In this document: piece by piece, positions 18,831 through 27,965 of the stretch
Layout: every line of letters begins with the position of its first letter
Position numbering within the stretch: the first letter of the stretch is position 1
NCBI GenBank assembly: GCA_038993745.2
Contig: CP160630.1
Span: 62,001-126,000 of the forward strand
Direction of reading: 5' to 3'
Source: Aliivibrio fischeri
GTDB lineage: Bacteria > Pseudomonadota > Gammaproteobacteria > Enterobacterales > Vibrionaceae
DNA length: 64,000 nt
Made by a program: the position numbers and the translations under genes
Notes under the pieces: generated by a model
The model's database searches: none
What the model saw: the letters and a program-made list of their open reading frames with translations, nothing else
What the model was told of the DNA's origin: nothing

Positions 18831-20102
18831 ATGACTCAAACAACAGCTGCGGTTATTTGTGGTGAAAAAGACATCCAATTAAGAACATTTGAATTACCGT
18901 CAATTTCTGCTGATGAATTATTGGTAAAAAATATTTCAAACAGCGTGTGTTTATCAACATACAAAGCGGCATTGCTTGGTAGTAAGCATAAGCGAGTACC
19001 AGAAAATATTGATGAAGTTCCTGTTATCACAGGTCATGAATATTCGGGGGTAATTGTTGAAGTCGGTGAGAATTTAAAAGATCAATTTAAAGCTGGAGAC
19101 TCTTTTGTACTTCAACCTGCGATGGGGTTACCTACGGGGTATTCTGCGGGTTATAGCTACGAAACTTTTGGTGGAAATGCAACGTATTCAATTATTCCTA
19201 AAATTGCTATCGATTTAGGTTGTGTATTGCCTTATGACGGTTCGTATTACGCAGATGCTTCTTTGGCTGAACCAATGTCATGCATTATCGGTGCCTTTCA
19301 TGCAAGTTATCACACTACACAGTTTGTGTATGAGCATGAAATGGGGATTAAAGAGGGAGGAACGTTGGCATTACTTGCATGTGCTGGACCTATGGGGATA
19401 GGTGCGATTGATTATGCGATTAACGGACCAGTAAAACCAAGACGAATAGTGGTTACTGATATTGATGAAGATCGTTTATCTCGTGCTGAAAGTTTAATCC
19501 CAGTTAGTGCTGCAAAAGCACAGGGTATCGAGCTGATTTATGTCAATACCATTGAGATGGAAGATCCAGTTACTTACCTTAAATCTCTGAACGATGATCA
19601 AGGGTATGATGATGTAATGGTATATGCTGCGGTTGCACAAGTATTAGAGCAAGCCGATGCACTTCTTGGTAATGATGGTTGTTTGAATTTCTTTGCAGGT
19701 CCTACGGATAAAGAGTTTAAAGTGCCATTTAACTTCTATAACGTGCATTATGAATCAACGCATATTGTTGGGACGTCTGGTGGTTCTACAGGTGACATGG
19801 TGGAGTCTTTGGAACTATCAGCACAAGGTGATATTAATCCTTCTTTTATGATTACACATGTTGGAGGCTTACAAGCTGCGCCTCATACTATTTTAAATCA
19901 GCTGGATATTCCGGGTGGAAAAAAACTGATTTATCCACATATCGATTTGCCTTTAACTGCAATTGATAATTTTGCTTCACTTGCAGAACAAGACCCGTTT
20001 TTCTTTGAGTTAGATGCGATCTTAGCGAAGAATAACTACGTATGGAATCAACATGCAGAAAAAGCATTATTAGAGTTCTATGACGTGAGCTTAAGCGTTT
20101 AA
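18831..20102 (+). CDS. yggP: Zinc-binding dehydrogenase, YggP/SorE-like
   Basis: Medium-chain dehydrogenase of 423 residues, probably oxidising the phosphorylated sugar alcohol made by the PTS. Features are GHEYSGVIVEVGENLKDQF (GroES-like domain, zinc-site GHE near 65), a central LACAGPMGIGAIDYAI nucleotide-binding Rossmann loop and VVTDIDEDRLSRAE after the second strand, where the acidic Asp suggests NAD. It lies between EIICB and the MtlR-like gene as in E. coli cmtA-yggP. The exact substrate is unknown. Confidence 0.85.
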   Translation: MTQTTAAVICGEKDIQLRTFELPSISADELLVKNISNSVCLSTYKAALLGSKHKRVPENIDEVPVITGHEYSGVIVEVGENLKDQFKAGDSFVLQPAMGLPTGYSAGYSYETFGGNATYSIIPKIAIDLGCVLPYDGSYYADASLAEPMSCIIGAFHASYHTTQFVYEHEMGIKEGGTLALLACAGPMGIGAIDYAINGPVKPRRIVVTDIDEDRLSRAESLIPVSAAKAQGIELIYVNTIEMEDPVTYLKSLNDDQGYDDVMVYAAVAQVLEQADALLGNDGCLNFFAGPTDKEFKVPFNFYNVHYESTHIVGTSGGSTGDMVESLELSAQGDINPSFMITHVGGLQAAPHTILNQLDIPGGKKLIYPHIDLPLTAIDNFASLAEQDPFFFELDAILAKNNYVWNQHAEKALLEFYDVSLSV

Positions 20103-20160
20103 TTCTATTAACTTTATGTGGTAGCCTCTAGAGGTTACCACATACAGAGAGGTTTAAGCC

Positions 20161-20679
20161 TTGTCACAACATGTTGAATTGTTAGAAACCGTAGAAGAAT
20201 GTGATGATGCAACGTCATTTCTTTGTGCTTCTAACAAGTTAATTAATCTCAAACTAAAAGCACTATTACCTAATATTTTTGTTCAAGATGAATTGGTGAT
20301 GGAGTATGCCGTGGAACCACTTTTAAAAGAAGATGGTCCGCTTGTGACGACTGATGTGGTATCTAAATTGATGTTTGCGATGGGGAAAATATCATTAGAA
20401 ACTTATGCAGATATTGGATTGTACGCCCAAGTTTTAGAATACGCGCAAAGTCAGCCAAATAAACTGTCATTTGGTGATGATATGATCTATGACTTTATTA
20501 GCAATCAAGCGGTATTATCAACACAGCAAGACAGCTTTTATCTTGAGTCAATCAATCAGTTAAAGTTTTCTTCTTTTGAAGTCTTTTCTCAAATGAGATA
20601 TGAGTCTCTAATAAAAACCGTTCTCAAACTTTCTTGTGAAATGTTATTAGAAAAGATAGAAGAGGAAATCACTCAATAA
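20161..20679 (+). CDS. yggD: MtlR-family regulator, YggD-like
   Basis: A 172-residue helical protein of the MtlR/YggD family (mannitol repressor family in Gram-negatives). Conserved stretches: LCASNKLINLKLKALLPNIF, the central PLLKEDGPLVTTDVVSKLMFAMGKIS (two parts), and ADIGLYAQVLEYAQ. It has no recognisable helix-turn-helix. It starts with TTG 20161, behind agaggt; there is no in-frame ATG before the conserved core. It probably represses this PTS operon, possibly through the inverted repeat at 16640-16678. Confidence 0.8.
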   Translation: MSQHVELLETVEECDDATSFLCASNKLINLKLKALLPNIFVQDELVMEYAVEPLLKEDGPLVTTDVVSKLMFAMGKISLETYADIGLYAQVLEYAQSQPNKLSFGDDMIYDFISNQAVLSTQQDSFYLESINQLKFSSFEVFSQMRYESLIKTVLKLSCEMLLEKIEEEITQ

Positions 20680-20688
20680 GGTTTCCAA

Positions 20689-21423
20689 ATGAAAGTGAAT
20701 TTAAATGTTAGTGGTTTTGATACCGAAGCGTTTTTTCCAGATAAAGACATCGCAAAAATTCACAAACCGTTAGTGGAAAAATTTACTCGGTTATATCAGG
20801 AGCAAGAAGAACGAATAGTCATTTTTCTTTGCGCTCCCCCAGGAAGTGGTAAGTCAACATTGGCTGCATTTTGGGAGTATTTATCTCAGCAATCTTCGTC
20901 CATTGAATCACTTCAAGTATTGCCATTTGATGGTTTTCATTACACCAATGAAATTTTAGAAAGTAATACCACACAACGAAATGGTGAAATCATCTCGTTA
21001 AGAAGCATTAAAGGTGGGTTTGAAACGTTCAACCTTACGGATTTGATTCATAAATTAAAACAGTTGAAAACACAATCGCCAAAGTGGCCATATTACGATC
21101 GCAATTTGCATGACCCTGTTGATGATGCCATTCAGGTTGATAAAAATATCGTGGTGGTAGAGGGTAATTGGTTATTACTGAATGAGCCGGTTTGGTGTGA
21201 TTTATATAAGCTTGCAGATTTTACTGTATTTATTGATACGGATGCGGAGTTTTTAAAAGATAGATTGGTTAATCGTAAAATACGAGGTGGAGTATCAGAA
21301 GAGGATGCATTAGCATTTTATGAGAGTTCAGATGCGATAAATGTAGAGAAAGTACTCAATCATAGTATTAAAGCTGATTTGAATTTGTATATGAATCAAA
21401 ATGGATCGTTTGAAATTCAGTAG
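20689..21423 (+). CDS. yggC: P-loop nucleoside/sugar kinase-like protein, YggC-like
   Basis: A 244-residue cytoplasmic kinase of the uridine kinase/pantothenate kinase-like P-loop family. Walker A is CAPPGSGKSTLAAF near residues 48-59; a substrate-side motif VLPFDGFHY lies near 82-90 and WPYYDRNLHDP near 139. VVVEGNWLLLNE resembles the strand following the Walker B in this family. It starts 9 nt after yggD. It probably phosphorylates a sugar or sugar phosphate in the pathway served by the PTS; the substrate is not known. Confidence 0.82.
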   Translation: MKVNLNVSGFDTEAFFPDKDIAKIHKPLVEKFTRLYQEQEERIVIFLCAPPGSGKSTLAAFWEYLSQQSSSIESLQVLPFDGFHYTNEILESNTTQRNGEIISLRSIKGGFETFNLTDLIHKLKQLKTQSPKWPYYDRNLHDPVDDAIQVDKNIVVVEGNWLLLNEPVWCDLYKLADFTVFIDTDAEFLKDRLVNRKIRGGVSEEDALAFYESSDAINVEKVLNHSIKADLNLYMNQNGSFEIQ

Positions 21424-21432
21424 GAGAGAAAA

Positions 21433-22179
21433 ATGAACGTTGTTGTTGACACACACACACATACTCTTGCTAGTGGTCATGCCTATAGCACGATCATTGA
21501 AAATGCACGATCTGCACAGAATAAGGGGCTAAAACTTCTTTGTACCACTGATCATGCTCCTGAGATGCCGGGAGCCCCCCATTACTGGTATTTCAATAAT
21601 CAGAGAATTTTGCCCCGCTTTCTTCATCAAGTTGGTATTCTCCGTGGTGTTGAAGCGAATATATTAAATGTGAAAGGTGAAATAGATTTACCTTCTTCGT
21701 CAGATCAACATTTAGACTGGGTTATTGCGAGTTTTCATGAACCTGTATTTGCGCCCGCAAGTGAAGCAGAACATACTGCCGCTTTACTTAATGTGATAAA
21801 AAGTGGTCGTATTGATGTGCTTGGCCATTCAGGAAACCCAAATTATCCGTTTGATATTGAACGAGTCCTACAATGCGCAAAAGAGCATAACGTTGCGATA
21901 GAAGTAAATAATACATCGTTAACAGGAAAAAGCCGTAAAGGAAGTGACGTTCGTTGCGATAAAATTGTTGAAATAGGTAAAGAGATTGGTGTGTTCTTTA
22001 CAACCGGATCTGACGCTCATTTTTGTGAGGAAATTGCACGATTAGAGCTTGCAATTGTATTGCTTGAAAAATACGAAATCTCAGAAGATAAGATCATTAC
22101 GACATCGACATCTCGCTTTCTTAATTTTCTCTTGTTAAGAGGAAAGCCAACTATTCCAGAATTTGAGAGCTTGTATTAA
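21433..22179 (+). CDS. PHP-domain phosphatase/hydrolase, YcdX-like
   Basis: A 248-residue metal-dependent phosphoesterase of the PHP family. Metal ligands are seen in DTHTHT (7-12 region), [10 protein letters not shown], the EAN site (RGVEANIL), ASFHEP, LGHSGNP and TGSDAHF. The length and order match E. coli YcdX (245 aa). It is the last gene of the operon, 9 nt after the kinase, and occupies the place where E. coli has yggF (a GlpX-type bisphosphatase). It may therefore dephosphorylate a sugar (bis)phosphate, which is inference. Confidence 0.85.
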   Translation: MNVVVDTHTHTLASGHAYSTIIENARSAQNKGLKLLCTTDHAPEMPGAPHYWYFNNQRILPRFLHQVGILRGVEANILNVKGEIDLPSSSDQHLDWVIASFHEPVFAPASEAEHTAALLNVIKSGRIDVLGHSGNPNYPFDIERVLQCAKEHNVAIEVNNTSLTGKSRKGSDVRCDKIVEIGKEIGVFFTTGSDAHFCEEIARLELAIVLLEKYEISEDKIITTSTSRFLNFLLLRGKPTIPEFESLY

Positions 22180-22208
22180 CTGATAAAATTGAACTGCTAA
22201 TAGACAGC

Positions 22209-22243
22209 AAAAAGCCGATACACATGACGAGTATCGGCTTTTT
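22209..22243 (+). terminator. Intrinsic terminator of the PTS operon
   Basis: Perfect 13-bp stem aaaaagccgatac / gtatcggcttttt with a 9-nt loop, then tttatt. It lies between convergent genes and may also serve the MFS gene. Confidence 0.9.
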
Positions 22244-22267
22244 TATTCGTATTGTCTTGAGATGTAT

Positions 22268-23476
22268 TTATGCAGTTTGCAATCTCAGCCTTTCTACTGG
22301 TTTATCATTTATTGGTAAATGAATTAATGCCGCACAGAAAGCAAGCACCACTGTAGACCACCAGATTGGTTCATATGAACCGTAGTAATCGTAAATACGA
22401 CCACCAGCCCAAGCGCCTAAAAAGCTGCCTACTTGGTGAGTAAAGAACACTAGGCCGTACAAGGTTGATAAGTAACGAGCACCGAAGATTTGGCGTACTA
22501 AACCAGAGGTCAATGGCACTGTGCCTAACCAACAGAAACCAATCGCACCGCCGAAGATAGCTGCGGTATGTTCTGTTACAGGTAAAGTGACGAATGCACC
22601 AATCACAATAGTACGTACAAAATACAATGCAGACATAACATGACGTTTGTTGAATTTGTCTCCCATTACACCCCAGAAGTAAGACCCAAAGATATTGAAG
22701 ATGCCGACATAGGCCAGTGCCATTGCCGCACTTGATGCTGGCAAGTGTTTATCGGCTAAATAACTTGGTAAATGTGTTGCAATAAACATGACATGGAAGC
22801 CACATACAAAGAAACCAGCATGAATTAACCAGTATCCTTTATGTGAAAATGCTTCTTTTAGAGCTTCAGTAAGGGTTTGAGTATCTTCTATTGCTGTTGT
22901 TTGTGAGCTTGGTTTTGCGGTTTTCATAAATAACGCAAAAGCCACCATAAGCGTACATAACATTGCAAACACTTGCATTGCAATTTGCCAGTTAAAATCG
23001 TGTAGCAGCGTTTGTGCGCCAGGGATCATGGCAAACATACCAAATGAACCAGCGGCTGTCGTTAAGCCAAATGCTTTAGCTGCGTGCTCAGCAGGAACCA
23101 CTTTTGCTACCGCTCCTAAAATGATCACATAGCTTGTTGCACTTAATCCAAGGCCAACTAATGCACCAAGAGAGACATAAAGCATACTTGATTCAGTTGT
23201 TATAGACGTTAGAGCAAGACCTAATGCATAAGCGATAGCACCAATAATGATAATGCGTTTAGAGCCCCATTTGTCAGATGCCATGCCTATAAATGGTTGG
23301 AAAATACCAAATAAAAGGTTTTGTAGTGCAATAGCAAAACTGAAAAATTCACGACCTGTTTGGAAGTGCTCTGATATTGGCATCATAAAAATGCCGAACG
23401 ATTGTCTGATCCCTAGACTGATAATTAAAATCCCGATCCCAAGCCATACTAGTGGTGGAAAACGAAAAATACTCAT
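22268..23476 (-). CDS. MFS transporter (unknown substrate)
   Basis: A 402-residue major facilitator with 12 predicted membrane segments. Motif A-like GMASDKWGSKRIIIIG is at about 63-78, and WGVMGDKFNKRHVM is its half-repeat. The overall pattern (LGIRQSFGIFMMPISEHF, the opening helix) resembles the oxalate-formate/monocarboxylate-like branch, but the substrate cannot be called. It begins 9 nt after a tiny His-rich protein on the same strand, with which it probably forms an operon. The His tail next door hints at metal, which is speculative. Confidence 0.85.
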   Translation of the reverse strand: MSIFRFPPLVWLGIGILIISLGIRQSFGIFMMPISEHFQTGREFFSFAIALQNLLFGIFQPFIGMASDKWGSKRIIIIGAIAYALGLALTSITTESSMLYVSLGALVGLGLSATSYVIILGAVAKVVPAEHAAKAFGLTTAAGSFGMFAMIPGAQTLLHDFNWQIAMQVFAMLCTLMVAFALFMKTAKPSSQTTAIEDTQTLTEALKEAFSHKGYWLIHAGFFVCGFHVMFIATHLPSYLADKHLPASSAAMALAYVGIFNIFGSYFWGVMGDKFNKRHVMSALYFVRTIVIGAFVTLPVTEHTAAIFGGAIGFCWLGTVPLTSGLVRQIFGARYLSTLYGLVFFTHQVGSFLGAWAGGRIYDYYGSYEPIWWSTVVLAFCAALIHLPINDKPVERLRLQTA

Positions 23477-23485
23477 AATGTGCTC

Positions 23486-23668
23486 TTAGTGATGGTGGTG
23501 AGAATGATGGTGGTTATGATCTTGCCCTGTTTGCTGATGACAACCGCTATTAACTGCTTGCTGAGCTAATAAATTTAATAAGGTTGGTGAGTTGTGAACT
23601 GCAATTAGACTTAAAACCAATAAAACACTCATTCTGACCAATTGAGCGAAAATAGATTGTGAAAACAT
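23486..23668 (-). CDS. 60-residue membrane protein with a poly-histidine tail
   Basis: A short frame with one hydrophobic segment (VRMSVLLVLSLIAVH, about 11-25) and a C-terminal tail DHNHHHSHHHH carrying eight His among the last ten residues, plus a Cys-His (GCHQQ). It ends 9 nt before the MFS start, so co-translation is plausible. The tail could bind Zn, Ni, Co or Cu. I recognise no family. The ribosome-binding site is weak and overlaps a 9-bp inverted repeat. It could be a non-gene, but the composition and position argue for expression. Confidence 0.5.
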   Translation of the reverse strand: MFSQSIFAQLVRMSVLLVLSLIAVHNSPTLLNLLAQQAVNSGCHQQTGQDHNHHHSHHHH

Positions 23669-24048
23669 GCTGCGCTCTTAGGGTTAAAAATAAGAGCGCG
23701 AATAGTATGGAAAGAGGCTTGATGAGGCAAATGACCATTTGTAAAGTGGCATATGCATTTTTTGCATATATAACGACAATAAGGATTTTTAATAGTAAAT
23801 AATGCGTTTATTTTTTCATTTTCACTATTTCATTACATATTTCTTATATTAAATTGGTTATTTGTTTAATATATGTTTTTTATTTTAGGTATGTATGTTT
23901 TTTATATTTAGACCTGTTTTGCTTAAATAGTTGCATAATTTACTGCTTTATTTAAATAAGTATTGAGCAACAGGATTATATATTAGTAACATTTTTGTGT
24001 TAATCACAATTAACGTCAGTTTTTAATATAAATATATGGAATATAAAA
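23669..24048. other. Intergenic region with a second dyad
   Basis: A 380-bp, very AT-rich divergent promoter region. Besides the hairpin at 23672-23699, a dyad atatgca-N5-tgcatat occurs at 23751-23769 and could be an operator for the MFS unit. No other gene is visible. Confidence 0.45.
23672..23699. promoter_or_regulatory. 9-bp inverted repeat at the start of the His-rich gene
   Basis: Perfect arms gcgctctta (23672-23680) and taagagcgc (23691-23699) lie within 35 bases of the start codon, at the expected leader or ribosome-binding site. It may be an operator or a translation-controlling hairpin. Confidence 0.45.
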
Positions 24049-24822
24049 ATGAATAAGATCTTTAAAAAAACGCTATTATGCTGCTCTACAGCAATTGTAT
24101 TTTCTAGTGCAGCTTCTGCATCTGTTGTTATTCACGAACAGCAAAAAACACCTGCTTATTTTCAACATGATGGTGTAACTAATACTCAATTGGTAAATGA
24201 TAGTTTAACGACGATCGTTGCTGATGAACAGTATATGATTTTAGAATCGAATAATGTTGATACTGAAACGGGTGGTGCGAACTCTCATACTATTACTGTG
24301 TTTGGTTTAACAACGGGCTCTCAAGATTCATCAACGGTTAAATATGATGTGATCGTTAATGATTACGATCAAGATATCGTTCCTAATTATGTACTTAACT
24401 CTAAAATAACAGGTACTCAATTACTAAATGATGCCGGTATCCATATCTATTCTCCAAGCACGGTAACTCTTGATGGTGAAGGTTTAGAGGGTTTTATCGC
24501 GACGAATGTAGATCCAGGTACATATGATGCTGAATTGATTGTTGATGGTGAGTCAGTTGCTAATATTGAATATAAAGTTGAATATGGCAATAACATCATC
24601 GTGACTCCAGGAACCAATACTCCTTCATACGGTTTGAATCAAGCGGTTACTCCTGAACAATTATTTGTAGATTCAGGTGCAACGGTAGATAGTAATGAAG
24701 ACGTTACTATTATCGGCAGTGTGAATACAGCAGAATCAGGTAGCCATACAGCTAACCTAAAAGTGATTGGCTTAACTACAGGTTCTTCTGAAGATATTGC
24801 AATTAATTACTCAGTAAATTAA
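24049..24822 (+). CDS. Secreted protein with three tandem Ig-like repeats
   Basis: A 257-residue exported protein. Signal peptide 1-24 (cleavage near ASASV). The rest consists of three diverged repeats of about 75-80 residues, each with a T/VTxxQLxxDS-type opening (NTQLVNDSLTTIV; GTQLLNDAGIHIY; PEQLFVDSGATVD) and a closing strand (VKYDVIVND; IEYKVEYGN; AINYSVN). Repeats 1 and 3 share ITVFGLTTGS and LKVIGLTTGSS. No Cys in the mature part, acidic, no anchor. It resembles bacterial Ig-like surface domains, but I recognise no named family. Stands alone, with a terminator behind. Confidence 0.75.
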   Translation: MNKIFKKTLLCCSTAIVFSSAASASVVIHEQQKTPAYFQHDGVTNTQLVNDSLTTIVADEQYMILESNNVDTETGGANSHTITVFGLTTGSQDSSTVKYDVIVNDYDQDIVPNYVLNSKITGTQLLNDAGIHIYSPSTVTLDGEGLEGFIATNVDPGTYDAELIVDGESVANIEYKVEYGNNIIVTPGTNTPSYGLNQAVTPEQLFVDSGATVDSNEDVTIIGSVNTAESGSHTANLKVIGLTTGSSEDIAINYSVN

Positions 24823-24844
24823 TCAAAAGTCATATTTAGAATAT

Positions 24845-24873
24845 AAGCCATGGTAGAAATACCATGGCTTTTT
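24845..24873 (+). terminator. Intrinsic terminator
   Basis: Perfect 10-bp stem aagccatggt / accatggctt with a 6-nt loop followed by tttatt, between convergent genes. Confidence 0.88.
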
Positions 24874-25333
24874 ATTTGATTTCGCCAACAATAACTTCTT
24901 CAACTTTGCTGTTTAAGAATAAATTACGTTTAATGATTGGATTGACTGCGGCTAATGATGCAGAAACACCACTCCATCCTTCAGTATTTGCTTTTAATTC
25001 TACATAAGCGACATTATTTTTGATTCTAAAATGTGTCACTCTGCCTGCATCCTTATAAGTTGCATCGAATATCTCTTGGGCACTTGTTTGAGATAAGTCT
25101 TTAAATGATGTTTTCGGAATACACTTATTTTTATAAGAGGTCGATTGTAATGGATTTGTTCCGCCAATCTGTGAAAACTCAGCCATCGCATTACGATATG
25201 CAGAAATATCTTCAGGCAACGACAATATATATTCGTCATTATTACAAGTAACTGTATTTGAGATTAATTGGGATTCAGGACTACATCCAGAAAGAAGTGC
25301 TAATAATGATATGAACGAAAGAGGTGCTTTCAT
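24872..25333 (-). CDS. Small lipoprotein of unknown function
   Basis: A 153-residue protein with a type II signal peptide: MKAPLSFISLLALLSGCSPE, lipobox LLSGC (Cys17). The mature part has two further Cys (in VTCNNDE and YKNKCIP) that could pair. No family recognised. The C-terminus VEEVIVGEIK is beta-like. Monocistronic. Confidence 0.7.
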   Translation of the reverse strand: MKAPLSFISLLALLSGCSPESQLISNTVTCNNDEYILSLPEDISAYRNAMAEFSQIGGTNPLQSTSYKNKCIPKTSFKDLSQTSAQEIFDATYKDAGRVTHFRIKNNVAYVELKANTEGWSGVSASLAAVNPIIKRNLFLNSKVEEVIVGEIK

Positions 25334-25621
25334 TTTTGATTTTCTGCAAGTTAGTTATAAGTATATTTATAAGTTTATAGAATAAACTGTCAAAAAGGTG
25401 TCTTTATTTTGATAATTATGGAAGCGAGTGCAGATTTTATAGGATTTGGTATCCATATAGAAGATATTTATATATTTATTATTCGAATGTAATTTCAAAT
25501 CCTATTTTTATTATCTATTTTGCCTTGTTATGCACTTTATTTTTTGATCTCCTTATCTGTACGAGTATTGGTAAATTTTCTATTTTTTCCTACACTTAAA
25601 TGAGTATAAAAAGGAGTGTTT

Positions 25622-26155
25622 ATGAAAGGGATTATTTTTTCAGAGTTTTTAGAGTTAGTTGAAGATAAATTTGGGTTAGAAGTTTGTCAGCAAATGTTGG
25701 ATGAAAATAATGATGAAGGGGCTTACACCGCTGTTGGTACTTATGATCACAAGCATTTGGTGAAACTCATTATATCATTGAGTAAAGTCACTGGCGTAAG
25801 CATTGAAGATTTACAGCAAGTGTATGGAAAGTCAGTTTTTCTTACTTTATTTCAAAGCATGCCTGAGTTAGATGGACAGGCATTAAATACGTTTCAGTTT
25901 ATCAAGCAGGTAGAAAGCTACATTCACTTAGAAGTGAAGAAGTTATATGCTGAAGCTAACCCTCCGCGTTTTAAGTTTATATCAAGTACAGAGACCGAAA
26001 TGGTAATGGATTATATCTCTGCTCGTTGCTTCTCTCATGTTTGTTTTGGATTAATTTTAGGCTGTGCAGAACATTTTAATGAGATAATCGATATTCAGAT
26101 GACTCCTGTTTTAGATGATGGTTCTCAAGTTCGTTTTACCTTAACTAAATCATAA
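25622..26155 (+). CDS. hnoX: H-NOX haem nitric-oxide sensor
   Basis: Haem-based NO sensor of 177 residues, cytoplasmic. It begins MKGIIFSEFLELVEDKFG. The axial ligand is His102 (SYIHLEVKKLY) and the haem-propionate motif YxSxR is Tyr131-Ser133-Arg135 (DYISAR), exactly at canonical H-NOX positions. Position 140 is Val, not the Tyr of O2-binding members, consistent with NO selectivity. ATG 25622 has aaggag eight nt upstream, so the GTG two codons earlier is rejected. The partner kinase follows 18 nt later. Confidence 0.93.
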   Translation: MKGIIFSEFLELVEDKFGLEVCQQMLDENNDEGAYTAVGTYDHKHLVKLIISLSKVTGVSIEDLQQVYGKSVFLTLFQSMPELDGQALNTFQFIKQVESYIHLEVKKLYAEANPPRFKFISSTETEMVMDYISARCFSHVCFGLILGCAEHFNEIIDIQMTPVLDDGSQVRFTLTKS

Positions 26156-26173
26156 ACGATTAAGGCGGGATAA

Positions 26174-27900
26174 ATGGATGTTGATAAAACAATTGAATTA
26201 TTGAATCGGAAAATTAAACGAGAAAAGGCAGCGAGAAAAGCGGCTGAGGAACTATTGGAACGTAAAAGCCATGAACTCTATATGGCAAAGCAATTAGTAG
26301 AAGATACCTTGTTTACTGTCCAAGAGAAGGCTGAAAAAGATGTCGTTTTACTTGAGTTCAAAAGCTATCTCGATTCTATTTTATTAGATTACAATCAGCG
26401 ATTATTAAAGGAGCAACCAACTCAAATGTTGTTGCAGAGTCTGATTAATGATTTAGGTTGTCTTAACAGTATCCAATCTGTGCGTTTGTCTTTTTCGTCT
26501 AATCCCAATGAAACACTCACTCAATTATATGCAGGAAAGCATCAAGAATTTGAAACGCCTTCCCATGCTTCTCATCCTGTTCAATGGAATGAAAGTCTGA
26601 CTCAAATAACGGTTTTTTTTGAACTTGAAAATATTGAATCAGGAGCCATTCAACTTATTTTTAATACCTCACCTAATACAATGTGGCGCGATACGATAGA
26701 GAAACAGTTTAGCCTGATTTCTGAAATGATTAACGCTGCGTTTGAACGTAAATATTTACTTGATAAAACCCTGAAAGAGAAAAAAGAGCAGAAAGTTCAG
26801 AAAGGGCAACAAGAGACTTCGTTGCGATGATAAACCATGAATTAAGAACACCATTAAATGGTTTATTGGGTTCAGCTGAACTTATGGAAGATACAGAAAT
26901 AACGGACTATCAAAAGAAGCTATTAGAGACAATTCATCAATCAGGTCAAATGCTAAGGATCATAATTAATGATTTGCTTGATTTTAGTAAGATGAGTGCG
27001 GGAATGTTAGAGCTTAAAATGGCAAATTTTAAGCCTTGTATCTTAGTGAAAACTATCGAGCAGATCTTTACGCCACAGATGGCAGAAAAGTGCTTACGAT
27101 TTGATATCCATATTGCTGATAATTTGCCACAGACTCTTATGGGGGATATTGATAGAGTTCAGCAAATTTTAGTGAACTTAATTGGTAATGCTTTTAAGTT
27201 TACGAAAAGTGGACATATTAGTTTGAAAGTGGGTTGGCAGCAAAACGCTTTAGTTTTAATTGTATCTGATACTGGTTGTGGGATACCTCAAGATAAACAG
27301 AAGCTGCTTTTTGAGCCATTTACTCAAGTTGACAATTCTAGTCAAAGACAATTTGAAGGCACGGGGCTTGGTTTATCTATTTGTAAATTACTCGTTGATG
27401 CGATGTCTGGCGAGTTAAGTTTTAAAAGTGAGCTAGGCGAAGGTTCTGAATTTCAAGTTAAACTCCCATTAGAGGTAGTTTGTGAACAAAGAATACATTC
27501 AAGTGAAGATAATCAGTTGTCTTTTTCAATTGAGAATCTGTCTATTCTCGCGGTTGAAGATATTAAAATGAACCAAGTAGTTTTAAATATGATGCTAAAG
27601 AAACTTGGAATAACTCCTGATTTTGCGAATGATGGTATGGAAGCGTTAACCTATTTACAAGAACACGATGTTGATATTGTTTTAATGGATTGTCGAATGC
27701 CGATTCTTGATGGATTTGAAACGACAAAACGTTTAAGGAAGCAAGGGTATAAAAAGCCCATCTTAGCATTGACCGCGGGAACCACTTCAATGGAGGTTGA
27801 AGCTTGTATTGAGGCGGGAATGGATGACACTTTGAGTAAGCCTTATAAAGCAATAGAGTTAGAAGCAATGTTAAAGCTTTGGGGTTCTAAGTATGTATAA
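26174..27900 (+). CDS. hnoK: H-NOX-associated hybrid histidine kinase (frameshifted)
   Basis: Soluble kinase regulated by the upstream H-NOX. An N-terminal coiled coil (IKREKAARKAAEELLERK, 12-29) leads to a sensor-like region, HisKA (INHELRTPLNG, His222 after repair), HATPase (VNLIGNAFKFT, DTGCGIP, GTGLGLSI) and a C-terminal receiver (Asp506 in IVLMDCRMP; GTTSMEVEA, TLSKPYKA). The frame breaks near 26818 just before the H-box; adding one T (TT to TTT) yields ETFVAMINHEL and a 575-residue protein. Without repair the kinase is split into a 218-residue piece and an unlinked HisKA-HATPase-REC piece. Confidence 0.88.
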
Positions 27901-27926
27901 AAAGCCTCACAATATTGCGAGGCTTT
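27901..27926 (+). terminator. Probable terminator after the H-NOX operon
   Basis: Stem aaagcctc / gaggcttt with a 10-nt loop, between convergent genes. The following T-run is short. Confidence 0.65.
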
Positions 27927-27965
27927 GAATTATAAGAATGTATATTGGAATATTAAGATCAAGCG

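Noticed and set aside
25616..25621. GTG start two codons upstream of the H-NOX gene
   Set aside because: ATG 25622 has a well-spaced aaggag and places His102 and YxSxR at the canonical numbers.
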